DNA from: Deltaproteobacteria bacterium UBA2385
GTDB taxonomy: Bacteria; Myxococcota_A; UBA796; UBA2385
Length of the DNA stretch: 12,587 bases
Reading direction: 5' to 3'
Assembly (NCBI GenBank): GCA_002343455.1
Contig: DDSR01000004.1
Span: 1 to 12,587 of the forward strand
Shown here: positions 1 through 7,700 of the stretch, one piece after another
Layout: each line of letters begins with the position of its first letter
Position numbering within the stretch: position 1 is the stretch's first letter
Translations under genes and position numbers: made by a program
Notes under the pieces: model-generated
The model's input: only the letters and a program-made list of their open reading frames with translations
Databases searched by the model: none
Told to the model about the DNA's origin: nothing

Positions 1-1
1 T

Positions 2-307
2 GGGGTGCTCGCGGCCCGGTCGGGGCTGCGGCCCAGGGTGCAGCCGCGAGCGACACCGCGTTCACAGCCTGGCGGATCGACCGCTTGCCGCCTCGCCAGG
101 AAGCCGGCCGCGACCTCGCGTTGGGTGCCATGGGCCCGGCTGCTCTGGCGGGCCTTCGAAGTCGACGGCTGGGCTTGTCCGTGCTGCGACCAGAGAATGC
201 GGCTGTGGGCCGTCGTCGTTGCCCCGGCGACGCTTGGAGTGATGGAGTCGTTGGCGAGGTCCGCGCGCGGGCCACCGGCCGATGGTTCGAAGACGCTCGA
301 CGCCTGA
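2..307 (+). CDS. IS91-type transposase, C-terminal part (cut by left edge)
   Basis: The frame is open from the window edge to a TGA at 305-307, so only the last 101 residues are visible and the true start lies outside. The visible part opens with GVLAARSGLRPRVQP and continues WARLLWRAFEVDGWACPCC, QRMRLWAVV and PATLGVMESLARSA. This order (a G-V-x-A-x-x-x-x-L-R block, then W-A-x-L-L-x-R-x-F-x-x-D, then a Cys-Pro-x-Cys knuckle followed by R-M-R, then a P-A-T helix) is how IS91/IS801-family rolling-circle transposases usually end, by recall of the family. The catalytic Y2 tyrosines would lie upstream, so activity cannot be judged. The 3' half lies inside a repeat found again at 1299-1583. I am fairly sure of the family and unsure whether the whole gene is intact. 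Confidence 0.68.
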   Translation, partial: GVLAARSGLRPRVQPRATPRSQPGGSTACRLARKPAATSRWVPWARLLWRAFEVDGWACPCCDQRMRLWAVVVAPATLGVMESLARSARGPPADGSKTLDA

Positions 308-502
308 AGCGAGGGACAGCGACGGGCGGGCGGAGCTGCGCCTGGCGACAGGAGAGCACCTTCCTACGGGCATCCAGGGGCCCCGCTACGGCGGCGATAC
401 CCACTCCAGAGCGCCAAGTCGCGGGCATCCAGGGCGCCAGGGAGGGACCGACCCGCCCAGGGGTGGCGCCAGCAGAGGCTTGATGTTTCCTATCCCTTCC
501 CT
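110..502 (+). repeat. Transposon-end repeat, copy A
   Basis: This 393-base segment carries the last part of the transposase gene (110-307) and about 195 bases beyond its stop. It aligns to 1299-1583. Positions 110-211 match 1299-1400 with three differences. Positions 215-331 match 1438-1554 less closely. Positions 474-502 match 1555-1583. Copy A has 142 bases (332-473) missing from copy B, and copy B has a net 34 extra bases after 1400. Both copies stop matching right after CTTCCCT (496-502 and 1577-1583), which is best read as the outer end of the mobile element. To the left, copy A continues into transposase sequence, so it is the less truncated copy. Confidence 0.8.
367..434. repeat. 13-bp direct repeat inside the copy-A-specific block
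   Basis: CGGGCATCCAGGG occurs at 367-379 and again at 422-434, a period of 55 bases. Both lie in the 142-base block (332-473) that copy B lacks. GCGCCA also recurs there several times. It may be part of a terminal or origin structure of the element, or just duplicated filler; the sequence does not decide. Confidence 0.5.
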
Positions 503-1100
503 GGTGGGGGTTGATGGTCAGTCCGATGACCATCGCGCCAGTGCCGACACCAGTGGCGACCCATCCGAGGGTACTGGCTGGCTTCTTTTTCTCGTTCTCG
601 CGCCGGCAGATCGCCTTGGCCTCGGAGGCGGACTCCGCTTGCGGGTAGAGGGCCGTGCCCACGAACTCGCAGTCGTTGGGCATGGTCGCCAGGGCCAGAG
701 CCAGGCCGCCGGCGCCGACGGCCAGGCCGCCGTAGTTCAGAGACAAGCGGATGGTGCTGCGCTTGCGGTAGGTCTTCGCGAGATCGGGCTCGCCGATGTA
801 CTCGTAGAACTTGGATCCGTTGAGCGGCTCCTTGTAGATGCCCTTGCGCGGCACCGTCCACGAGCTGACGACCTGGCCCGTGCTGGCGCTCACTCCCACC
901 CAGTCCTCGAAGAGCACGACGCGCTCCTTGAAGGCTTGCACGGCGGCGGGATCGTTGGTCGCCGCTGCCGCTGCAGCGGCGGGTGCCTCTGCGGTGACGG
1001 GCGCATCGGTGGGGGCAGGGTCACCGGCGTCGGCGACCGCAACGGAGGTGGCGAGGAGGAGGAGGGGCAACACGGGCGGCTCGGAGCGTGGGGGTAGCAC
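503..1100 (-). pseudogene. Exported protein with two membrane segments, 3' end truncated
   Basis: This gene has no usable ATG and must start at GTG (1098-1100) or GTG (1071-1073). An in-frame TAG at 1104-1106 closes the frame upstream. From the first GTG, 199 native residues are visible. A hydrophobic run VLPLLLLATSVAVADA looks like a signal peptide with an A-D-A cleavage site. An Ala/Pro-rich linker and a soluble stretch (VQAFKERVVLFEDWVGV, then LNGSKFYEYIGEP) follow. A membrane segment spans about 117-140, then a loop with Cys144 and Cys165 and a lysine cluster, then a second membrane segment at about 174-197 ending GLTINPH. After that His the sequence turns into the transposon-end repeat (junction 502/503). 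The frame stays open through the repeat to the window edge without resembling protein, so the native C-terminus is lost. I do not recognise a function; small cell-envelope proteins of this layout are common in myxobacteria. No good ribosome-binding site precedes either GTG. Confidence 0.72.
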
Positions 1101-1298
1101 ACGCTACCACGCAGCGGCCTCTTCGACGCCCTGCTCGCCCGCCGCACCTGGGCCACCAGCGGCAGCCGCATCGATCTGGACGTCCGGGTCCGGCCGCAGG
1201 GGGCCACCCGACGCTTCGACCAGGATCCCGCGGTCTTCCCCTCGGCCTCCTCCTCCCCCGCCGAGGAGCTCGGCCACGGCGACATCGCCTCCACCCGG
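1098..1298 (+). pseudogene. Fragment resembling the C-terminus of a PHP/DUF3604-type metallohydrolase
   Basis: The frame opens after an in-frame TAG at 1095-1097 and has no start codon of its own. It reads RSGLFDALLARRTWATSG, then SRIDLDVRV, then a low-complexity Ser/Pro-rich tail. The pattern F-D-A-L-x-x-R-R-x-x-A-T-x-G-x-R-I is typical of the region near the C-terminus of DUF3604 and related PHP-superfamily hydrolases (by recall). The metal-binding part is absent and the fragment runs directly into transposon-end copy B at 1299. It is therefore debris, not a working gene. Its left edge abuts the 5' end of the minus-strand exported-protein gene. The family call rests on about 30 residues and is tentative. 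Confidence 0.4.
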
Positions 1299-1530
1299 GC
1301 GACCTCGCGTTGGGTGCCATGGGCCCGGCTGCTCTGGCGGGCCTTCGAAGTCGACGGCTGGGCCTGTCCATGCTGTGACCAGAGAATGCGGCTGTGGGCC
1401 CCCCTTTGGCCGGTCCAGAGGACCGGCGCGAAACGGCGTCGTTGCCCCGGCGACTCTTCAAGTCCTGGAGTCGTTGGCGAGGTCCGCGCGGGGGCCACCG
1501 GTCGACGGCACGCAGACGCCAACGGCCTGA
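1299..1530 (+). pseudogene. IS91-type transposase tail, frameshifted
   Basis: The first part reads SRWVPWARLLWRAFEVDGW and ACPCCDQRMRLWA in one frame (codon starts divisible by 3). The rest, VVAPATLQVLESLARSA to the TGA at 1528-1530, is in another frame. The net 34-base insertion after 1400 causes the shift. The part before the insertion is identical in protein sequence to copy A; the part after has several substitutions (for example G-V-M to Q-V-L). With no N-terminus and a frameshift, this is a dead remnant. Confidence 0.72.
1409..1427. repeat. Perfect 8-bp inverted repeat inside the copy B insertion
   Basis: GCCGGTCC (1409-1416) and GGACCGGC (1420-1427) are exact reverse complements around AGA. 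The hairpin occupies the middle of the 37-base stretch (1401-1437) that interrupts the transposase tail and is missing from copy A. There is no T-run after it, so a terminator role is unlikely. It may be a small inserted palindromic element or a scar. Confidence 0.65.
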
Positions 1531-1645
1531 AGCGAGGGACAGCGACGGGCGGGCAGCGGCTTGGTGTTTCCCATCGCTTCCCTCTCGCCCCGCTGCGCTG
1601 CGCCGCGCCCAACCATGCATCGCAGCGCCGCCTCCACGAGCAGAT

Positions 1646-1679
1646 GCGCGGGCGCCCCGCAATTGCGCGGCGCCCGCGC
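1646..1679. repeat. 34-bp near-perfect palindrome
   Basis: GCGCGGGCGCC (1646-1656) pairs exactly with GGCGCCCGCGC (1669-1679). The centre CGCAATTGCG (1658-1667) is itself a perfect palindrome, so the only unpaired position is the C/C opposition at 1657/1668. A second perfect palindrome, GCGCCCGCGGGCGC (1676-1689), overlaps its right end. No T-run follows. It could be a regulator-binding site, a cruciform or a transcript hairpin in the leader of the megasynthase. GC-rich DNA makes short palindromes likely, but not one this long. Confidence 0.75.
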
Positions 1680-1735
1680 CCGCGGGCGCTCCAACGACCC
1701 GCGCAACCAACGAAAATTCCTCGCAGCGGAAGCGA

Positions 1736-1770
1736 GAGGGCCTCGGCACGACCCTTGCTTGCGGGCCCTC
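1736..1770 (+). promoter_or_regulatory. Leader hairpin just upstream of the megasynthase start
   Basis: GAGGGCC (1736-1742) pairs with GGCCCTC (1764-1770) around a 21-base loop, ending 20 bases before the ATG. A regulatory role on translation is inference from position only. Confidence 0.35.
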
Positions 1771-1790
1771 ACCCACCCAACGGACCCTCC

Positions 1791-4700
1791 ATGAAGACCC
1801 TCGACCAACGCCTACAGGCCCTCGCTCAATTCAGCCCCGACCGCGTCGCCTTCGCCTTCCACGACGAGGACGAAGACGCGGCGCCCGAGGAGTGGACCTT
1901 CAAGCAGCTCGATGAGCGCAGCTCGGCCGTGGCAGCCGCGCTGGCCGCCCGCGGTATCCGCCGGGGGCGGGCGATCCTGCTCTTCCCCTCGGGGCTGCCC
2001 TTCCTGGCCGGCTTCTACGGGGCGATGCGGGCGGGCCTGGTGGCGGTGCCGACCTATCCGCCCGATCCGGCCCGCCTGGACCGCTCCCTGCCCCGCCTGC
2101 TGGCGATCGCCCGAGACGCCTCCCCCGCCGTGGTGCTGACGACCGAGCCCCTCCTGGCGCTGGCGCGCAGCCAGGCGGATCGCGCCCCCGAGCTGCTGAG
2201 CCTGCCCTGGATCGCGGTGGACCAGCTTGCCCAGGGCGAGCACCTGGCGCCCGCCTCCGTCCGGCCAGGCGACGACGCCTTCCTCCAGTACACCTCGGGG
2301 TCGACGGCCTCGCCCAAGGGCGTGCGCATCACGCACCAGAACATCTGCGCCCAGATGGAGCTGTTCGAGCGCAACCTCGGCTTCGACTCGGACTCCCGCT
2401 TCGTGAGCTGGCTGCCGGTCTACCACGACATGGGGCTGGTCGGAAAGCTGCTGACCCCCGTCTGGTTCGGCGCCTTCACCGCCTTCCTCTCACCCACCAC
2501 CTTCCTGCGCCACCCCTACCGCTGGCTGGCGACCATCAGCTCCCAGCGGGGCACGATCTCGGCCGCGCCCGACTTCGCCTACAGCCTGGCCGCCGCGCGC
2601 ATCAGCGAGGCCGAGAAGGCCACGCTGGATCTCTCCTCCTGGAGCACCGCCGTCAACGGCGCCGAGCCGCCCCGGGCGGACACGATCCGCCGCTTCAGCC
2701 GCGCCTTCGCCCCCTGTGGCTTCCGACCCGAAGCCATGATGCCCAGCTACGGCCTCGCCGAGGCCACCCTCCAGGTCTCGGGCCGCCCGCGGTCGACCCC
2801 TCCCCTCACCCTCTCGGTCGACGCCCAGGCGCTACGGGGAGGTCGGCTGGTGCCCGCGGCCGATGGACAGATCCTGCTCAGCTCCGGCCAGCCCCACGAG
2901 GGCCTGGAGGTCGGCGTCCTCTCGGAGAAGGGCACACTCTGTGGGCCCGGAGAGATCGGCGAGATCGTCCTGCAAGGCCCCTCCGTCAGCCCGGGCTACC
3001 ACGGCCGCCCCCCTCGCGGAGGCGAGCCGCTGCGCACCGGTGACCTGGGCGCGCTCTGGGAGGGCGAGCTGTATGTCACGGGGCGGATCAAGGATCTGAT
3101 CATCCTCGGCGGCGCCAACCACCACCCCCATGACCTCGAGTGGACCCTGGAGGGCTGCCACCCAAAGGTGAGGCCGGGCCGGATCGCCGCCTTCGCCCTC
3201 CAGCAGGCTGGACGAGACGAGGAAGGCGTCGGCGTGCTGGTCGAGGTCGACGAGGCGGATCCGGCGATCGTCTCCGCCGTGCGCGAGCGGCTCGCCGATC
3301 GGCAGGGGCTCACCGTGAGCGCGGTGGGCCTGCTGCCCTTGGGTGCCCTGCCGAAGACCTCCAGCGGAAAGCTCCAGCGCCACCGCTGCGCGAGGGGGTG
3401 GACAGAGGGCAGCCTCTCGCTGCTCCATCGCTGGAGCCTGGACACGGACCCCTCCGCCGCGGCGACGCCGCCGACCGGCGAGCTGGGCCAGGACACGCTC
3501 CTCCGCTGGATGGAGGCCGAGATCCGCCGCCTCGGCGGACAGTTTTCCCCCGACATCAGCTTCGTCGCCCAGGGCCTGGACTCGCGGCGTGGCCTGGAGC
3601 TGCTCGGCGCGCTGGAGCAGCGCCTGGGCCGGAAGCTGGAGACCTCTTCCCTGTACGATCACTCCACCCCACGCGCGCTGGCCTCGGCGCTCGGCGCGCC
3701 AGAGCGCCCTGCCCCGGCCCCGGCCCGTGGACGCGGCACCGGCGGTGGGGGTGCGGTGGGGATCCGAGGGCTGGCCCTGCGCCTGCCCGGTGCGGCCGAT
3801 CCCGAGGCGCTCTGGTCGCTGATGGAGGGCGGCGAGGTCAGCGTGGGCGAGCCGCCCGAGGCCCGCCGAGCCGAGGGCGCGCGCGGACCCGCGGGCTGGC
3901 TGGACCGGATCGAGGCGGTCGAGCCGGGCGTGGTCGGGCTCCCTCCCGCCGAGGCCGCGGCGATGGACCCCGAGCAGCACCTGCTCCTGAAGGTGGTCTG
4001 GGAGGCCCTGGCCGACGCGGGCGTCGAGCCGGCTTCGCTGAGCGGACAGGCCGTGGGGGTCTACATCGGGATGTCGGGGGCGGGCGCCAGGGTCCCGGCT
4101 GGGGAGGCCGGACCGTGGACGGCGACTGGCGCCTCGCCGGCGATCGCGGCGAACCGGATCTCCTACCTCCTCGACCTGCGCGGGCCGAGCATGACGCTGG
4201 ACACAGCCTGCTCCTCGGGCTTGACGGCCCTGCACCTCGCGGCCCAGGCCATCGGGCAGGGCGAGGTGGACCTCGCGATCGTCGCGGCGGTCAACCTGCT
4301 GCGGGACCCGGCGGCGACCGAGGCGTTGGCGGCTGCCGGCTTCCTCTCGGATCGTTGTCGTACATTTGCCGCGGACGGTCGGGGCTACGTCCGGGCCGAG
4401 GGCGCGGTGGCGGTGGTGCTCGACCGCGACCCGGCGGGGGGTCGGGCGGTCCTGCTGGGCTCGGCCCAGAACCAGGACGGCCGGACCAACGGCCTCACCG
4501 CTCCGTCGGCGCGGGCCCAGACCGAGGTGATCCGCCGCGCCTGGGCGGCCGCCAGCCGCACCCCCGACGAGGCCACCCTGTTCGAGCTGCATGGGACCGG
4601 CACGGCGCTGGGGGATCCCATCGAGACCGAGGCGCTGGTGCGCGCCCGCTCCGCCCAAGCCCCGCCGGTGCTGGTCGGCGCGCTCAAGGCCAACATCGGC

Positions 4701-7700
4701 CACACCGAGGCCGTGGCCGGACTCGCGGGGCTGGCCAGGCTGATCCTCTGCCTGGAGCGGCGCCGGGTCCCGCCCCAGGTCGCCGTCGAGGTCCCCAATC
4801 CCCGGATCCCCTGGGAGCGCCTCCGGCTCTCGGGCGGTGAGCCCTGGTCGCCCGGTCCCGCCGGCCTGAGCGCCTTCTCCTTCGGCGGATCGAACGTCCA
4901 CGTCGTCGTCGGGCCTGCTCCCGGCCCCCGCCACCCCCAGCCCCTGCCTCCGCCCTGGGGCTCCCGGCCCGCACCAAAGCCGCGGCCCGCCCTAGACGTC
5001 CAGAGCCGGCTGGAGGGGGCCCTGGTCGACGTGCTGGGGCGCTACGACGCGGCGCGCGACCGGGACACCAGCCTGGTGGACCTTGGCCTGGACTCGATGC
5101 TGGCCCTGGCGCTCGCCGCGAAGCTGGAGCGCGAGCTGGGGGTGCCCTGGCCGGTGGACCGGCTGCTCGGCGGGCTGAGTCCGCAGGAGCTGCTGGCGCC
5201 CGTCTGGGGCGGCCCCCTCGACGCGCCGGCCCCCTTCCCGGCCCGCCTGCTGGCGGCGATCCGGGACCGCCAGGATGTCGTGGCCAGCGACGAGGCGCGC
5301 GAGCTGAGCGGCGCCGAGCTGGCCGACTGGATCCTCGGGCTGGCCGGCGCGCTGGTCGAGCAGGGGGTGGCCCCCGGCGATCGGGTCGGGATCTGCCTGC
5401 CGCGCGGGCTGGGCGCCCTGGCCTCGCTCGCCGCCATCTCCTGGGCCGGCGGGGCCTGGGTGGCGGTCGACCCGAGCTGGCCGGCCTCCCGTAGACAGGA
5501 CCTCCTGCGCCGCGCCGGCGTGCGCTGCGTCCTCGGCACACCCGGCTCCTCCGAGCAGGCCGAGGAGCTGCGGGTCCTGGACCCTCACACCCTGCGCAGC
5601 GCGACGCGCGCCGGGTGCAGCGCCACCGAGGGGCTCGCCTACATCCTCTTCACCTCGGGGTCGACGGGCACCCCCAAGGGCGTGGCCGTCGGCCACCGCG
5701 CCCTCTCGCTGCACCTCGCGGCCTTCGCCGAGCGCCTGGGCCTGGGCGATCGGGCGGTGGGGCCGCGCTGGCTCTCCGTCACCGCGTTGTCCTTCGACAT
5801 CTCGATCGCCGAGCTGCTCCTCCCCTTGCTGCACGGCGGCTCCGTCCACCTCGTCTCGGACGAGACGGCCCGTGACGGGCAGCGGCTGCGGGCCCGCGTC
5901 GAGGCCACGGGACCCGGCTGGCTGCAAGCCACGCCGAGCACCTGGCGGATGCTGCTCTACGCCGGCTGGGAGGGGCAGGCCGAGCTCCAGGCGATCTCCG
6001 GCGGCGAGGCCCTGCCGCGCCCGCTGGCCGACTCCCTCCGCGCGCGCTGCCGCCGGCTCTGGAACGCCTACGGCCCGACCGAGGCCACCATCTGGGCCAC
6101 CCTGGGCCCGGTCGAGGGCGAGGTCAGCATCGGGAGACCGCTGCCGGGCTATCGGCTGCGCCTGCACGAGGGAGAGCTCTGGATCGGCGGCGAGGGCCTC
6201 GCCCAGGGCTACTGGTCCGATCCGGAGCGCACCGCCTCCTCCTTCGTCCAGCACGACGGCGAGCACTGGTACCGCACCGGCGACGCCGTGCGCCTGCTGG
6301 AGGACGGGAGCTGGGCCTACCAGGGGCGCCTGGACAACCAGGTCAAGCTCCAGGGCGTCCGCGTCGAGCCGGGCGAGGTGGAGGCGGCCCTGGAGCAGCT
6401 CCCGGGCGTTCACGAGGCGGTCGTCCGGCCGTGGAGGGGCTCCCTGGTCGCCTTCGTGGTCGCCGACAGCCCGGAGGCCACGCTGCGCGCCGGCCTCGCC
6501 GAGCGCCTGCCGGCGCACCTCGTCCCGGCGCGGATCTACGGCCAGGATCACCTGCCGCGGCTCTCCAGCGGCAAGATCGACCGCAACGCCCTGGTGCCAC
6601 CCGAGCAGGCGGCGCCGGAGGAGGCAGCCGGCGCCGGTGCCGCGGAGGGCGAGCGCGCCTCCGTGACCCTGCTCACCGGCCTGTGGTCGGAGGTGCTGGG
6701 GGCCGCCTGCGCTCCGGAGACCGACTTCTTCGCGGCAGGGGGCGACTCCGTGCTCGCGACGGCGCTGATGCTGCGGATCCGCGCCGTGCTGGGGCAGGAG
6801 CTGCCGATGAACGCCCTGACCGAGGCGCCGACACCGCAAGCCCTGCTGCGCGTGCTCTCCGAGCCGCAACCGCGCGAGCTGGACCTCCTCAGCGACGCGA
6901 AGCTCGACCCTGCCTGGCTGCCCGGGCCGCGACCGACCGAGCCTCCGCGCCGCCTGCTGATGACCGGCGCGACCGGCTTCCTGGGGCGCGTCCTGCTGGC
7001 AGAGCTCCTCCGCGAGACCGACTGGGAGGTCCGCTGTCTGCTGCGCTGCGCCAGCGTCGAAGAGGGCCAGCGGCGCCTGGGCCCCGGCCGCGCGGTGGCG
7101 GTCCCCGGCGACCTGACCCGCCCCCGCCTGGGACTGTCTCTCGACGAGTGGCAGCGCCAGGCCGAGGAGGTCGACCTGATCCTCCACAACGGGGCCCTGG
7201 TCAACTTCGTCTTCCCCTACTCCGCCATGCGCGCCGCCAACGTCGAGGGCACCCTGCAGGTGCTGGCGCTGGCCGCCGAGGGCCGGCCCAAGCATCTCCA
7301 CCACGTCTCCACCGTCGCCGTCTTCGAGTCCGAGGGCTACGCCGAGGCCGAGGAGGTCGCCGAGGACGCCGACCTGGACCGCAGCACCGGCCTGTGGGAT
7401 GGCTACCCCCAGAGCAAGTGGGTGTCCGAGCGGCTCGTCCAGGAGGCGGCCCGCCGCGGCCTGTCTGCCAGCATCTACCGCCCGGGCATGGTCACGGGCC
7501 CGGCGTGGCCGCGGACAGAGGATCCCCACGCGCTGAACCCCGGCGACTTCATCTTCCGCATGATCCGGGGCTGCGCCGGGCTCGGTGTCGCCCCGGACCT
7601 GGACACCTTGGTGGAGCTGGTGCCGGTGGACTACGTCGCCGCCGCCCTGGTCCGCCTCGCTCGCGACGCGGGGCCCGGCACCTGGCACCTCACCAACCCC

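Larger units (their letters stand above)
1299..1583 (+). repeat. Transposon-end repeat, copy B (rearranged)
   Basis: This 285-base segment is the second copy of 110-502. It joins the PHP-like fragment on the left and non-coding leader on the right. Relative to copy A it lacks 142 bases near its right end and has 37 bases (1401-1437) in place of 3. The right end, CTTCCCT at 1577-1583, is the same as in copy A. The copy contains only the tail of the transposase, so it cannot move by itself. Confidence 0.8.
1584..1790. other. Non-coding leader before the megasynthase
   Basis: These 207 bases lie between the end of transposon copy B and the megasynthase ATG. I see no protein-like reading in any frame. 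The stretch holds a large palindrome (1646-1679), an overlapping 14-bp palindrome (1676-1689) and a hairpin (1736-1770). The only relatively A+T-rich patch is around 1700-1720, which would be the likeliest promoter region, but I cannot point to a convincing -35/-10 pair or a sigma-54 site. Confidence 0.6.

Noticed and set aside
490..861. 123-residue minus-strand ORF with an ATG start
   Set aside because: It is a different frame of the exported-protein gene. Only the frame with low codon ends divisible by 3 gives a signal peptide and membrane helices.
1409..1427. Hairpin read as an intrinsic terminator
   Set aside because: No T-run follows on either strand, and it sits inside a transposase-tail sequence.
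838..1530. 230-residue plus-strand ORF
   Set aside because: Most of it is antisense to the exported-protein gene. Only its last part is meaningful, as the frameshifted transposase tail.
1314..1790. N-terminal extension of the megasynthase to an ATG at 1314
   Set aside because: The frame is open, but it runs through the transposase remnant and the palindromic leader. FAAL homology starts only at the ATG at 1791.
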